Below, piece after piece: positions 34,144 to 46,805 of a stretch of 64,000 bases of DNA (the stretch's first letter is position 1; every line of letters begins with the position of its first letter). The position numbers and the translations under genes were made by a program. This DNA comes from Methylococcaceae bacterium (GTDB lineage: Bacteria; Pseudomonadota; Gammaproteobacteria; Methylococcales; Methylomonadaceae): assembly GCA_013140705.1 (NCBI GenBank), contig JABFSH010000029.1, positions 33,458 to 97,457 of the forward strand, given 5' to 3'. The notes below the pieces were generated by a model that saw nothing but the letters and a program-made list of their open reading frames with translations, was not told the DNA's origin and made no database searches.

Positions 34144-35403
34144 TCATAGTGCATGTTCAATGGCACTGAGCACCTGAGCAGTACTGGGCAAACCTGCATC
34201 ACGCAATTTTTTCAGCCGAATTGCCACCACATTATCCATCCGATAGGCATGACCGGCATGATCAATGCCGGGTGTACCGACCGGAATAAACACATTGGGT
34301 TCCTTTTCAAAGGTCATCCCGGATCGACCAACAACAATGGTTGGTAAATGCGTGGCCGGCGGCACCGAGCGCGAATTGAATGCCTGCACCCAAAGCAGTG
34401 CATCGGCCTCATCATTCGCCAGCAAGAACTTGGTATCGTTTAAATAAGGATCATATTCCGGATAACCACGGCTAAATCGGGTTCGCGCCGGATAGCCCGT
34501 CGTCCAGCCGCAGACTTGATTGGCCGTTTGGTCGCCCTCTTTACCGGCCAAAGGCAAACCGGAACAACGGGCATTCTGATCATTAATATCTTTGATCATT
34601 TCCGAAAGCGTCTGTACCGTCAATTCTGCCTGGCGATAATTCAACGCACCGGCAGCCCAGGTGACTACACCGTATTTAGCAGCTTTAAGCTTGTCAGCAA
34701 GCGCTTGTAAATCGGCAATGGCAATACCGGAGACCGATTCCGCCCGTATCGGCCTGCCCTTAACCAGGGCTCTGAGTACGGCAACCACATCCGGCAAGTC
34801 AGTGACAGCGCATTCCAGCGCCTGTGCTTTTCTGCCATCAGGGGCCGTCGACGCATCACCTGAAGGTACTTTACCCAAATAGATGATTTCTCTTTGGTGG
34901 GGATGCTCCAAAAACATCGCTTCTTGTGGCCAAATAAAGCGCTCAAAAAAACGAGGGACAATGGCTTCCAGATCCGCACCCACGACCAGCAAAAAATCAC
35001 AGCGATTTTTGACTTCCGCCAATGTCGTATTCATCCAGCCTGAATCCTGTAGCGCCAGAAAGTTATTTCGCGCGCCGGTAAAATTCATGTTATCGACAAC
35101 AGCCCCGATACGATCGGCCAGCGCCAGTAATGCGCGCATACCGTTAACATCGGTTGCGCATCCGCCGATGACCGGCTGAAGTGTGGCTTTCAACAATACG
35201 GCCGCTTTAGCAACTGCCACATCAAAATCGACTTCTTTTCCGTCGACTCTGGCTTTTGTATCTGTAACAGCCTGCTCAAACAAAGGCGTATTGACAGCAC
35301 AGCCGTTTTTAATCACTTTCAGCGCTATACCGTCAACCTGAATGCTCAGATCATCAGTGCCCATACCGCAAAAAGGACTAGGTACCTCAGTAATTTCAGT
35401 CAT
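34144..35403 (-). CDS. fhcB: Formyltransferase/hydrolase complex subunit B (FhcB)
   Basis: A 419-residue homologue of formylmethanofuran dehydrogenase subunit B, and the first gene of the operon. The start PSPFCGMGTDDLSIQVDGIALKV, then GCATDVNGMRALL, LVVGADLEAIVPRFFERFIWP and CGWTTGYPARTRFSRGYPEYDPY are characteristic. Bacterial FhcB keeps the fold but is a non-redox relative; here no clustered CxxCxxxC iron-sulphur motif is seen. GGAAGGA precedes the ATG by about eight bases. With FhcA, D and C it forms the complex that links formyl-H4MPT to formate. Confidence 0.95.
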   Translation of the reverse strand: MTEITEVPSPFCGMGTDDLSIQVDGIALKVIKNGCAVNTPLFEQAVTDTKARVDGKEVDFDVAVAKAAVLLKATLQPVIGGCATDVNGMRALLALADRIGAVVDNMNFTGARNNFLALQDSGWMNTTLAEVKNRCDFLLVVGADLEAIVPRFFERFIWPQEAMFLEHPHQREIIYLGKVPSGDASTAPDGRKAQALECAVTDLPDVVAVLRALVKGRPIRAESVSGIAIADLQALADKLKAAKYGVVTWAAGALNYRQAELTVQTLSEMIKDINDQNARCSGLPLAGKEGDQTANQVCGWTTGYPARTRFSRGYPEYDPYLNDTKFLLANDEADALLWVQAFNSRSVPPATHLPTIVVGRSGMTFEKEPNVFIPVGTPGIDHAGHAYRMDNVVAIRLKKLRDAGLPSTAQVLSAIEHAL

Positions 35404-35632
35404 TCAGCTTGTCCTTCCAGTTAATCAATACCATGGTCGTTATTTTGACAGAATATCCCAAACACGCAATAAAATCATATCTCTCGGAAGTATACTTAAA
35501 CGATTCACCGCGTCAAAGGTTGAAACTGTTGAGTAACAGGAAACCCATCTGTCGGGTCGATGCATCTTTTTTAAGCCTCAAAGAAAAACTTACGATAAAA
35601 TGCCGGTTTTACAAAACTTAAAACCTTAGCAC

Positions 35633-36415
35633 ATGTTAAAAAAAATTAGCCTTGGATTTAGCTTCGCATGCCTGCTAACTGCCTGCATCACCAGTCCGAC
35701 AGGCAGGTCCCAGCTTGTTTTCATGCCTGATGCGCAAATCAACCAAATGGGGCTACAAGCCTTCGATGCTCTAAAAAAGGAAAAATCTGTCAGCACCAAT
35801 GCCAAATACAACCAGGTTGCCAACTGTATCGCTGAAACCATTGTTCAGCAACTGGGTGGTAACTGGGAAGTTGTTGTCTTTGAAGACGAGTCACCTAATG
35901 CCTTTGCCTTGCCCGGCAACAAAATCGGCATCCACTCCGGCATGCTGAAACTGATTAACAATCAGGACCAGTTAGCCGCCGTTATCGGTCATGAGATCGG
36001 GCACGTTCTTGCCAAACACAGCAATGAACGTGCATCGCAAGAAATGGCCGTCAGTCAGGGCGTAAACATTGTTCAGGCCGTCACTGCTCCGCAAACAGCT
36101 GTAGGTCAAACAGCCGTCGGCTTGCTGGGCATAGGCGCTCAATATGGCATACTGATGCCTTATAGCCGAGTACATGAGAGCGAAGCTGACATAATAGGTG
36201 TCGATTTAATGGCAAAAGCCGGTTTTGATCCACGGCAAAGCATCTCTTTGTGGCAAATAATGGATCAAGCCGCCAAAGGTCAGCAGCCAATAGAATTCCT
36301 GTCTACCCACCCTTCTCATGCAACCCGCATCCAGGATCTGGAACGACATATGCCGCAGGCCATGCAGTTTTTCCAGCAAGCCCAGTCCATGGGCAAACAG
36401 CCGCGTTGTAGTTGA
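35633..36415 (+). CDS. M48-family metallopeptidase lipoprotein
   Basis: A 260-residue lipoprotein. The signal peptide ends in the lipobox LLTAC (C18). The zinc motif HEIGH is at residues 120-124, and the third ligand is in ESEADIIGVDLMAKAGFDPR. SPNAFALPGNKIGIHSGML is the conserved strand before the active site. The family (LoiP/BepA-like) degrades or guides misassembled outer-membrane proteins. No TPR domain is visible, so it is closer to LoiP/YcaL than to BepA. It is three bases before dapC and likely cotranscribed. Confidence 0.9.
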   Translation: MLKKISLGFSFACLLTACITSPTGRSQLVFMPDAQINQMGLQAFDALKKEKSVSTNAKYNQVANCIAETIVQQLGGNWEVVVFEDESPNAFALPGNKIGIHSGMLKLINNQDQLAAVIGHEIGHVLAKHSNERASQEMAVSQGVNIVQAVTAPQTAVGQTAVGLLGIGAQYGILMPYSRVHESEADIIGVDLMAKAGFDPRQSISLWQIMDQAAKGQQPIEFLSTHPSHATRIQDLERHMPQAMQFFQQAQSMGKQPRCS

Positions 36416-36418
36416 AAC

Positions 36419-37675
36419 ATGACGCCGGGTTTAACTGCCTTACATCCGTATCCGTTTGAAAAACTGGCACATCTCAAACAGGGGCTAACGCCACCTGTAC
36501 TCAAAGCGCATATTGCCTTGTCCATCGGTGAGCCGAGCCATGCCACGCCGCATTTTATTCAGGAAGCCCTGTTGACTCATTTGCATGGCCTTGGCGTCTA
36601 TCCCAGCACAAAAGGAATACCCGAGCTCAGATCGGCAATCAGCAACTGGATTAGCCGGCGCTATCAGATTCCGGAAGATTTTTTAGATCCCGAAACCCAG
36701 ATATTGCCGGTCAGCGGCACACGAGAAGCATTGTTTTCCTTTGCCCAGTGTTTAATTGATTCATCCACACAGCCTGTGGTGATTATGCCCAATCCTTTTT
36801 ATCAGATCTATGAAGGTGCAGCACTGCTGGCTGGGGCCGAGCCTTACTTTATCAATACGACGGAAGATTGTGGTTACTTGCCGAATTTCGACAACGTGCC
36901 AGAAAAAATCTGGCAACGCTGCCAGTTGGTTTATATTTGCTCACCCGGCAATCCGTCCGGCGCTGTCATGTCAACCGAAAGCCATGAACAACTCATTCGC
37001 TTGGCAGAAAAATACGATTTTGTGATCGCTTCGGATGAGTGCTACAGTGAACTCTATGACGACGAAGCCAATCCACCTGCCGGTTTGCTGCAAACCGCCT
37101 ATCGCATTGGCAATACCGCTTTCAAACGCTGTATCGTTTTTCACAGCTTATCCAAACGCTCCAATGCGCCTGGCCTGCGCTCCGGTTTTGTCGCTGGCGA
37201 TGCGGAAATTCTACAACAGTATTTCCAGTATAGAACCTACCAGGGCTGCGCGATGCCTTTGCCGACACAACATGCCAGTATTCAAGCCTGGCGGGATGAA
37301 AGTCATGTTATTGAAAACAGGCGTCTTTATCGTGAGAAGTTTGCGGCAGTTATCGATATTTTGAAAGATGTCTGCGACATCACAAAGCCGCCAGCCGGTT
37401 TTTACATCTGGTTGAAAATCCCTCAGCCTTCGGCTTCCCCCTTGGGCAATGAGGGGCGGCGGGGGATTTCAGATACCGACTTTACACAAGGCCTGTATGC
37501 ACAAGAAAACGTCAGCGTTCTGCCCGGCAGTTATTTGTCTCGCGATTTCGACGGCGTTAATCCAGGCCTCTATCATGTCAGAATCGCCTTGGTCGCACCG
37601 TTGGCAGAATGCATTGAGGCCGCCCATCGTATTAAACAATTTTTTAACACCTTAAATAAAATAGTAACGACATGA
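36419..37675 (+). CDS. dapC: Succinyldiaminopimelate transaminase DapC
   Basis: A 418-residue fold-type I aminotransferase. It makes N-succinyl-LL-2,6-diaminopimelate from the 6-oxo precursor with glutamate. [14 protein letters not shown] at the start and [11 protein letters not shown] are typical of the DapC group. The PLP lysine is in [19 protein letters not shown], and [10 protein letters not shown] and [11 protein letters not shown] are the cofactor-binding segments. It overlaps dapD by four bases and lies three bases after the M48 gene. The position upstream of dapD and dapE supports the assignment over argD. Confidence 0.93.
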   Translation: MTPGLTALHPYPFEKLAHLKQGLTPPVLKAHIALSIGEPSHATPHFIQEALLTHLHGLGVYPSTKGIPELRSAISNWISRRYQIPEDFLDPETQILPVSGTREALFSFAQCLIDSSTQPVVIMPNPFYQIYEGAALLAGAEPYFINTTEDCGYLPNFDNVPEKIWQRCQLVYICSPGNPSGAVMSTESHEQLIRLAEKYDFVIASDECYSELYDDEANPPAGLLQTAYRIGNTAFKRCIVFHSLSKRSNAPGLRSGFVAGDAEILQQYFQYRTYQGCAMPLPTQHASIQAWRDESHVIENRRLYREKFAAVIDILKDVCDITKPPAGFYIWLKIPQPSASPLGNEGRRGISDTDFTQGLYAQENVSVLPGSYLSRDFDGVNPGLYHVRIALVAPLAECIEAAHRIKQFFNTLNKIVTT

Positions 37676-38490
37676 CACAACTTGAAAACATCATTAATAA
37701 CGCCTTTGAACAACGCGCCGATATTACGCCGGCCAATGTTTCCCCAGAAATTCGCAATGCCGTAGCCGAAGCGATTCAATTGCTCGATAGCGGCGCGGCA
37801 CGCGTGGCCGAAAAAATCAACGGCGACTGGGTGACCAACCAATGGCTTAAAAAGGCAGTTTTGCTTTCCTTCAGAATCAATGAAAACCGTCTGATGGACG
37901 GCGGCAATACGCGTTACTATGATAAGGTTGAGTGTAAATTTTCGACTTTTTCTGAAGAAGATTTCGCTAAAGCTGGCGTCCGCGTCGTGCCGAATGCCGT
38001 TGCGCGCCGAGGCTCCTATATCGCCCCCGGTGCCATTTTAATGCCTTCTTATGTCAATATCGGCGCATATGTCGACAGCGGCACCATGGTCGATACCTGG
38101 GTAACCGTTGGTTCGTGCGCTCAGATCGGTAAAAACGTGCATTTATCCGGCGGTGTCGGTATCGGCGGCGTTCTGGAACCTTTGCAGGCAGGCCCAACCA
38201 TCATCGGCGACAATTGCTTCATCGGCGCCCGTTCTGAAATCGTTGAAGGCGTCATTGTTGAAGACGGCTGCGTTATTTCGATGGGTGTCTACATCGGCCA
38301 AAGCACTAAAATTTACAACCGGATGACCGGCGAAGTCAGTTTCGGCCGAATTCCGGCGGGATCGGTCGTGGTATCCGGCAATCTGCCTTCTGCAGATGGC
38401 AAATACAGTCTGTACTGCGCTGTCATCATCAAACAGGTTGATGAAAAAACCCGCAGTAAAACCGGTATTAACGAGTTGTTACGCGATTAA
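37672..38490 (+). CDS. dapD: 2,3,4,5-tetrahydropyridine-2,6-dicarboxylate N-succinyltransferase DapD
   Basis: A 272-residue trimeric left-handed beta-helix acyltransferase at the family length. It succinylates tetrahydrodipicolinate with succinyl-CoA in lysine and peptidoglycan precursor synthesis. The N-terminal globular part has [16 protein letters not shown]. The hexapeptide-repeat region spans about residues 105-225 (for example [57 protein letters not shown]). It is coupled to dapC by a four-base overlap. Confidence 0.98.
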   Translation: MTQLENIINNAFEQRADITPANVSPEIRNAVAEAIQLLDSGAARVAEKINGDWVTNQWLKKAVLLSFRINENRLMDGGNTRYYDKVECKFSTFSEEDFAKAGVRVVPNAVARRGSYIAPGAILMPSYVNIGAYVDSGTMVDTWVTVGSCAQIGKNVHLSGGVGIGGVLEPLQAGPTIIGDNCFIGARSEIVEGVIVEDGCVISMGVYIGQSTKIYNRMTGEVSFGRIPAGSVVVSGNLPSADGKYSLYCAVIIKQVDEKTRSKTGINELLRD

Positions 38491-38521
38491 TTACTTTAAT
38501 TAACCACAAAATGAGCCCGCC

Positions 38522-38764
38522 ATGAGCGAAAAAATATCAAACAATGCCCTGATTTATGCCACGCTGGCTCTGAACAGCGAAGTGTCTTTGCAGCAGGAAT
38601 ACCTGCAATCTGATGATATTCCGGACGACGAACGCGACAATGAAGAAGAAATTCTTGAAGATCTGGAACAGGCGTTTATGGAATTCGTCGATCTCTATAA
38701 ATTCCGCTGCAAAGCCGACAAACAATTACCCAGTATTGATGAATTACTGAATAGCCAGTTGTAA
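38522..38764 (+). CDS. Small acidic protein, unknown
   Basis: An 80-residue, strongly acidic, probably helical protein (DDERDNEEEILEDLEQAFMEF). I do not recognise the family. It lies 31 bp after dapD and 4 bp before the YffB-type gene in the same operon, which is good evidence that it is real. No membrane segment or metal-binding motif is seen. Confidence 0.65.
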   Translation: MSEKISNNALIYATLALNSEVSLQQEYLQSDDIPDDERDNEEEILEDLEQAFMEFVDLYKFRCKADKQLPSIDELLNSQL

Positions 38765-38768
38765 GCCA

Positions 38769-40242
<1,474 letters not shown>

Positions 40243-40243
<1 letters not shown>

Positions 40244-40335
40244 TACCAGTCCCAATAAGTTGTTATTTGAATCCCCTCAACCTAACCTTCTCCCGCTGGA
40301 GAAGTGATAGCATGAGAATTTATTGGGATTGGTAT
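40243..40335. repeat. 93-bp MITE-like inverted-repeat element after dapE
   Basis: ATACCAGTCCCAATAA (40243-40258) is repeated in inverse complement as TTATTGGGATTGGTAT (40320-40335) with one mismatch. The interior is non-coding and includes CCTTCTCCCGCTGGAGAAG, a small hairpin. It starts at the last base of dapE. It could act as a transcript-end structure as well as being mobile. Confidence 0.65.
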
Positions 40336-40403
40336 AATACAGTAAACGTTATTTATTCCTTCGAAAGAGCTCTCCCCCGACTTATCGAGGGATATAATCA
40401 ACA

Positions 40404-41831
40404 TCAACTACCTGCAATCCCTTTGCCATTTTTAGCCAAATGGCTGTGGTGCATGGAATACGCAAAGTAGACAATCAATCCCAAAACCAGCCAGACGACA
40501 AAACGCAGCCACGTCAGCGAAGGCAAAAACGCCATCAGCGCTCCGCAAGACAGCATACCTAACACCGGAAATAAAGGACTGAACGGCGTTTTAAATGGCC
40601 GTGGCATGTCCGGCTTGGTTATTCGCAATACGATAACGCCGAAACACACCAACACGAAGGCCGCCAGTGTGCCAATATTCACCAATTCAGCCAGATCACC
40701 TAATGGCATAAAACCTGCGATCAGTGACATGATGATGCCGCATAATACAATCACACGGACCGGTGTCTGAGTTTTAGGATTGACCTCGCTAAAAAAGGAT
40801 GACAGCAAGCCATCACGTGACATCGCAAAAATGATACGCGTCAGCCCGTAATAAAGCACCAGCATCACCGTCGTCAAACCGGCAATAACCCCAGTAGAAA
40901 TCAGTGCAGACGCCCAGTTAAATCCAATCAGTTTTAGTGCATGTGCAACCGGTGAAGACACATTAAGCTCGGTGTAATTCACCACACCGGTTAACAGCGC
41001 CGATACCAGGATATAAACAATGGTACAAAAACCAAGCGAATTCACAATGCCAATCGGCAAATCCCTCTGTGGATTTTTTGCCTCTTCGGCAGCAGTAGAC
41101 ACCGCATCAAAGCCCACATAGGCAAAAAATACAATGGAGGCACCCGCAAGTACGCCGGTTGTTTTGCCATCAGGCGCTTTATCAAACCAGCCAAACGGCA
41201 TGAACGGATGCCAGTTAGCGGGATTCACATTAAACAGCGCAATCCCAATAAAAATGCTGATCGTGATCAATTTGACAAAGACCATGGCATTGTTCGCTTT
41301 GGCACTCTGTTTAACGCCCATAATTAGCAGCACCATCAAAATCAGAATGATCAGCGTCGCCGGCAGGTTAATTAGACCGCCCATTTTAGGGGCTTTCGTC
41401 AATAGCTCGGGGAGCGGCATTCCCATGGCAATTATGGCGTTATTAAAATAACCGGACCAGCCGTTAGCCACCGCTGCGACCGAAATACCGTACTCCAGCA
41501 GCAAATCCCATCCTATAATCCAGGCAATTAATTCTCCAAATGCGGAATAGCTATAACCATAGGCGCTACCACAACCACCCACCGATGAGGCCAGTTCGGC
41601 GTAGGATAACGCAGCAAACGTGCAGGCAATGCCGGCCAATACGAACGATAGCACGACGGCAGGTCCGGATTGCGTGGCGGCCGCAATGCCGGTCAATACA
41701 AAAATGCCGGTCCCGATAATGGCACCTATGCCGAGAAAAGTCAGATCCCAGGCTGACAAGCAACGTTTGAGTCCCTGATCTCCAGCATGATCATCAGTAA
41801 CCTGCTTGGTGCGAAAAATTTGCAGCGTCAT
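40404..41831 (-). CDS. APC-family amino acid permease (cationic amino acid transporter-like)
   Basis: A 475-residue transporter with about 12-14 helices of the amino acid-polyamine-organocation superfamily. The start CLSAWDLTFLGIGAIIGTGIFVLTGIAAA is the signature of the cationic amino acid transporter subgroup. YAELASSVGGCGSAYGYSYSAFGELIAWIIGWDLLLEY and FFAYVGFDAVSTAAEEAKNPQRDLP are also conserved. It imports an amino acid, probably with protons; the substrate is not determined. It converges with dapE and appears monocistronic. Confidence 0.92.
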   Translation of the reverse strand: MTLQIFRTKQVTDDHAGDQGLKRCLSAWDLTFLGIGAIIGTGIFVLTGIAAATQSGPAVVLSFVLAGIACTFAALSYAELASSVGGCGSAYGYSYSAFGELIAWIIGWDLLLEYGISVAAVANGWSGYFNNAIIAMGMPLPELLTKAPKMGGLINLPATLIILILMVLLIMGVKQSAKANNAMVFVKLITISIFIGIALFNVNPANWHPFMPFGWFDKAPDGKTTGVLAGASIVFFAYVGFDAVSTAAEEAKNPQRDLPIGIVNSLGFCTIVYILVSALLTGVVNYTELNVSSPVAHALKLIGFNWASALISTGVIAGLTTVMLVLYYGLTRIIFAMSRDGLLSSFFSEVNPKTQTPVRVIVLCGIIMSLIAGFMPLGDLAELVNIGTLAAFVLVCFGVIVLRITKPDMPRPFKTPFSPLFPVLGMLSCGALMAFLPSLTWLRFVVWLVLGLIVYFAYSMHHSHLAKNGKGIAGS

Positions 41832-41943
41832 TTAGTATTCCTCTTGGACTGTTCGGTTTCGGTCGGGTTATATGGGTAATATTTACTTTATAAATGTATT
41901 GAAAATGATCATAACCCGATCACGGTCAATCGGATGCATTATT

Positions 41944-42918
41944 TTACGTTGCATTTGCAATAAGAATGGCCCTTTTCGGCGCCGGCAAGCCTTCAATCGT
42001 AAAGGCCGGATTTTTTGGATCAAGAAAGTCTTTTAATGAATTAAACGTCATCCAATTCGTGCTCCGTTGTTCTTCGACTTTTGTAACGGTAACATCGATC
42101 AGGCGAATATTGACGAAACCGCAGCGTTTCATCCAGACCATTAAGGTTTCACAGGACGGAATAAACCAGACGTTTCGCATATTGGCGTAACGCCCTTCGG
42201 GCACCAAGGCTTCTCCCAGGCCTCCATCGATAATCAGGGTTTCCAAAACCAATTCGCCTCCGGATTTAAGGCATTGTTTCAATTCCAGCAGATGATCAAT
42301 CGGTGAACGGCGATGGTAGAGAACGCCCATGGAAAATACCGTGTCGAACACATTCAGACCGGCAGGCAGGTCTTCCAGGCCCATCGGCAAAACATAGACC
42401 GGCGCGTCACCATACAAGCGTCTAATCGCATGAAATTGCATCACATTCAGCACTAAGGGATCAATGCCAACAACCATTTTTGCTCCAGCACCCAACATAC
42501 GCCAGCAGTGATAGCCATTACCGCAGCCTACATCCAAAACCAGGCGATGCTCCAGCGGAGCAATATGATTTTTTAATCGATTCCACTTCCAGTCTGAACG
42601 CCATTCGGTATCGATATGAAGGCCAAATAACTGATACGGGCCTTTTCGCCAAGGCTGCAAAAATCTCAATTGTGACTCAAGCTGATTTTTCAGCGCGTCT
42701 GACAAATCATCCGACCGGCCAATTTGCAGTGTATCAACATCCAGTAAGCGTATGGAAGGCGTTATGGCCGGCAAGCTTGCAATTAACGACAACCACTGCG
42801 GCAATGTTCCATGCCGGGTTTTATCAAATGCTTTCAACAATTGTTCGGGTAAGCATCCGACCCAGGCATCCGCCTTGGCAGCTGTTAAAGTCTCATACAG
42901 TGGTTGATAATCTATCAT
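41944..42918 (-). CDS. cmoB: tRNA U34 carboxymethyltransferase CmoB
   Basis: A 324-residue enzyme of 5-oxyacetyluridine synthesis at wobble position 34 of tRNA. It uses carboxy-S-adenosylmethionine made by CmoA; cmoA is not in the window. The SAM-type fold shows VLDVGCGNGYHCWRMLGAGA near residue 130, IDPLVLN, and FSMGVLYHRRSPIDHL. The C-terminal RSTNWMTFNSLKDFLDP and TIEGLPAPKRA are family-specific. It has its own promoter, divergent from the small region before 43 kb. Confidence 0.95.
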   Translation of the reverse strand: MIDYQPLYETLTAAKADAWVGCLPEQLLKAFDKTRHGTLPQWLSLIASLPAITPSIRLLDVDTLQIGRSDDLSDALKNQLESQLRFLQPWRKGPYQLFGLHIDTEWRSDWKWNRLKNHIAPLEHRLVLDVGCGNGYHCWRMLGAGAKMVVGIDPLVLNVMQFHAIRRLYGDAPVYVLPMGLEDLPAGLNVFDTVFSMGVLYHRRSPIDHLLELKQCLKSGGELVLETLIIDGGLGEALVPEGRYANMRNVWFIPSCETLMVWMKRCGFVNIRLIDVTVTKVEEQRSTNWMTFNSLKDFLDPKNPAFTIEGLPAPKRAILIANAT

Positions 42919-43140
42919 TGATGAATATCCCGCTCAGACAGTGCAAGGGGACGCCTTCATTCAACTATATCCAGAGCCATAAAGCCACCCATGCAGCACT
43001 TGACCATCATGCTTTTATAGTAATCACAGAGTTTCAATCGTTTGACTTATTGCTTAAAAAAGACTTCGATCCGAATAAATCGGGCAGGAACAGATTCCAC
43101 AGTTGAGTGAACTGTTCCTGCCTAAAATGTATGACTAACA

Positions 43141-43300
43141 GGGTGCTTGAAATGCCCCTGAAAATTGCCTTTCGACAGGCTCAGGCAAACGGGCATGTGG
43201 GTTGGTTGAATGCATTCACTTTTTCCGTTCGTGATGTGCCCTTCGGCTACTTCAGGTGGACCCTGTAGAACCACATAGACGAATTTTGTAAGTATCCCTA
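43141..43300 (+). repeat. Dispersed repeat, family B copy 2
   Basis: This 160-bp non-coding element repeats the layout of 10187-10345: CCTTTCGACAGGCTCAGG near the left, TTGAATGCATTCACTTTTTCC in the middle, and CCGTTCGTGATGTGCCCTTCGG...CCCTGTAGAACCACAT at the right. It lies between the 5' end of cmoB and the 3' end of the MlaC-like gene. Confidence 0.7.
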
Positions 43301-43343
43301 CCTCGTCAGCTTTAGGGAAATTAACGAGTGTTAAAAAATAAGA

Positions 43344-43976
43344 TCAAGAATTTTTGGCGGCCAATGCCTCTGAGTTACGTTTGGCCAGGCCATCAATGAC
43401 AGCGCTTAATGAGCCTTTGGCTTGTACTTCGTTGGTGAAAGTCGTGCGATAGTTGGTAACCAGGCTCACCCCTTCAATCATGATATCGTAAGCTTTCCAC
43501 TGACCTTGACTTAAAAACATACGATAATCAACGCCAATCGGCTGAATACCGGGCTGCAACACTTCTGTTTTTACAATGACTTTTGTCGCTCCATTTTCCA
43601 TTTGAAGTGGCAAAAAGCGAACCGACCACTCTTTGAATTCAACAAAGGCCCTGGAATAGGTCCTAACCAGCAAAGTCTGGAACTCGTGTTTGAAGCGCTG
43701 TTTTTCGTCAGGTGTCGCAGTTTTCCAAAGCTTTCCAAGGACCAGTGCCGAGATTCTATCAAAATCCGTATGTGGATAAATAACCTGATTGACATACTCT
43801 GTAATTTTTGAAAAATCCTTAGTAAAGGATTTATCCTGCAATTTTGCCTGCAATTGCGTGGAAGCAGTATTAATCGCTTGCTGCGGGGGCAACAAATCAG
43901 CTGCAATGACACGATGAATGGGCATCAGACCCAGCAGGAACAATAAACCTAAGACTGCAAATTTTCTAGCTTTCAT
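43344..43976 (-). CDS. MlaC/Ttg2-like periplasmic phospholipid-binding protein
   Basis: A 210-residue exported protein. Residues 1-25 are a signal peptide (KFAVLGLLFLLGLMPIHRVIAA). The mature part follows the MlaC/Ttg2D family: FDRISALVLGKLWKTATPDEKQRFKHEFQTLLVRTYSRAF, then VDYRMFLSQGQWKAYDIMIEGVSLVTNYRTTF. MlaC carries phospholipids between the outer and inner membranes. No mlaEFDB genes are adjacent, so this may be an orphan copy or a related carrier (for example for hopanoids, which methanotrophs make). A repeat element lies just past its 3' end. Confidence 0.88.
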   Translation of the reverse strand: MKARKFAVLGLLFLLGLMPIHRVIAADLLPPQQAINTASTQLQAKLQDKSFTKDFSKITEYVNQVIYPHTDFDRISALVLGKLWKTATPDEKQRFKHEFQTLLVRTYSRAFVEFKEWSVRFLPLQMENGATKVIVKTEVLQPGIQPIGVDYRMFLSQGQWKAYDIMIEGVSLVTNYRTTFTNEVQAKGSLSAVIDGLAKRNSEALAAKNS

Positions 43977-44043
43977 GACATCCTCTAAATTTATGAGTGC
44001 TTACGTTTCAAATATCGGCTACTCGTTTTCACTGATACAATAA

Positions 44044-45147
<1,104 letters not shown>

Positions 45148-45199
45148 TTTTGAGAATTTGAACCCATGTTGGCGATCTGCAATTTTCCTTAAACGGGTC

Positions 45200-45841
45200 T
45201 CAGCTCGGCACTTTGTCGAGCATGGCAAGCCCGGCAATCAATGCAAGCGTCGCCAGAACAAGCGAATAAGGGCCAAAAAACCACAAGACTATCGGCAAAC
45301 TAAAAAAGAAGGTTCGGGTTCCGAATGAATAATAGCTGCCGGCTTTATTCAAATACGCGCATGTTTTTTTGTGCAACCCGCCTTCTATTGAACCATCATC
45401 TGAAAGATTAATCATGTAACCGACATGATTGAAAAGACGTATGGCCATCGAAAAGCAATAAAAGGCGATCGAAAAATCTAGCAGAAGCAAGCCCAGCTTT
45501 ATTTGCCATAATTCGCCGTATACATCATTCGCCAACGCATAGGGATGCCAGTTTAGCGCCCATTGAGCAATTTTTTCGCTGATATTTAAGGTGCCAATGA
45601 TTAACAACACAGCGGTCGAAGCCATGAAATTGGCTGCCATGACGGAATTGCGTAAAGTCTGAACAGCAAGTATATCCCTGTTCTTGCTATGAATGACCAT
45701 GTCAACCCATTGTTCTCGAATTCTGGCATTAAGCGCATGTACGCTTGAATCGGGTACGCGGCGAGAGCGCTGAATCAAATATAGATAATAAGTCACCATC
45801 ATTAGAACGCTGACTGTAAAGGCAATGATATCGTACAACAT
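45200..45841 (-). CDS. DUF599-family membrane protein
   Basis: A 213-residue protein with four membrane helices, at about 3-20, 69-87, 114-133 and 178-205. The loop NARIREQWVDMVIHSKNRDILAVQTLRNSVMAANFMASTA and the RTFFFSLPIVLWFFGP segment match DUF599. The function of the family is not known. It is convergent with hemB, with a 52-bp space. Confidence 0.85.
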   Translation of the reverse strand: MLYDIIAFTVSVLMMVTYYLYLIQRSRRVPDSSVHALNARIREQWVDMVIHSKNRDILAVQTLRNSVMAANFMASTAVLLIIGTLNISEKIAQWALNWHPYALANDVYGELWQIKLGLLLLDFSIAFYCFSMAIRLFNHVGYMINLSDDGSIEGGLHKKTCAYLNKAGSYYSFGTRTFFFSLPIVLWFFGPYSLVLATLALIAGLAMLDKVPS

Positions 45842-46099
45842 GGATGGATTCCGCTGATAAACGGTTACGTTTGTGGGTTTTGCGTCAAATTTTAGCCGCC
45901 TTTACGTCTTCAACCTAGGAATACCGAAAATCCCATTTAAGAAAGAATGACATTTTGAGTCTGACCTAAACGTCAATAGGTCACCTCGCTCATTAAAACG
46001 TAAAGCTGATGATTGCTTTTTTTCAACCTTGGCTACTGTTACCATACAGCAATACAATTCCCAATAGTCCCGTCAATATAACTAAAACAGCTACAAGCC

Positions 46100-46447
46100 A
46101 TGAACACTCAAAAACCCGATGCCTCGTCCGTCAACGACATTTTTTCTTCCTCATTCCTGTTTGGCAATGTGGGCGCACCGTTCGTCATTGGTATGGCGGT
46201 GGGCTACTTTGCAAAAAAAATGTTACGAACGGCATTATTTTTAGGCGGCGCCGCTATTGTTCTGCTATTTGCCAGTGAATATTACGGAATTTCTCATATT
46301 TCAGATATTCAGTTACAACAAGCCGCAAATACCGCTGCCAGTGTAGCAAAATCATCCGGTAATTTTTTGGTCGACCGTTTGTCGAGCATTACCAGCAAAG
46401 GAGTAAGTGGTGTCGCAGGATTTTTTACAGGATTCAAACTGGGTTAA
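46100..46447 (+). CDS. FUN14-like small membrane protein
   Basis: A 115-residue protein. GAPFVIGMAVGYFAKKMLRTALFLGGAAIVLLFASEYYGI resembles the FUN14 domain, with its GxxxGYxxKK helix and a second hydrophobic helix. The N-terminal 22 residues are polar. The C-terminal 35 residues are Ser/Gly-rich with another weak hydrophobic patch. The bacterial family has no agreed role. It has no operon partner. The start is the ATG at 46100, with no strong ribosome-binding site seen. Confidence 0.6.
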   Translation: MNTQKPDASSVNDIFSSSFLFGNVGAPFVIGMAVGYFAKKMLRTALFLGGAAIVLLFASEYYGISHISDIQLQQAANTAASVAKSSGNFLVDRLSSITSKGVSGVAGFFTGFKLG

Positions 46448-46610
46448 TCATCTATGAATTGCCATCAATGTATCTCAACTGTAAGCAGGCTAATAGCAAT
46501 TTAGATCTGGCCCCGTAAGTACTCAGCATGTCGAATTGCAATTTCTAGAGGTAATCAACTTAGGGTATGGTAAAAAATAACTCTCCAAAGCCGCAATCTC
46601 CTGAAATCTT

Positions 46611-46681
46611 CGTAGGAGCGGCGCCCTCGCCGCGCATAGGGCATTCCGGGTACTCAATCGCGGCGAGACGCCGCTCCTACG
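46611..46681. repeat. REP-type hairpin upstream of the inorganic-carbon locus
   Basis: CGTAGGAGCGGCG at the left is the perfect inverse complement of CGCCGCTCCTACG at the right. Inside, CTCGCCGCG and CGCGGCGAG pair as well, leaving a ~30-bp loop. This is the well-known 'GTAGGAGCGGC' REP form found in many gammaproteobacteria. It lies 125 bp before the SulP gene. Confidence 0.8.
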
Positions 46682-46805
46682 TTTTCCTGTATGACTGTTA
46701 AAAATCTTCAGGGAAACTAATATGGTGCACATCCTTAACAAACAAATTTTAATTTCGAATCACTACTAGATATACTGATCAACACCTTTTCGCCCGGAGA
46801 AAAAA

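Noticed and set aside
42480..43106. 208-codon plus-strand ORF over the 5' part of cmoB and beyond
   Set aside because: It mostly overlaps cmoB antisense, has no family resemblance, and starts in the middle of a conserved gene.
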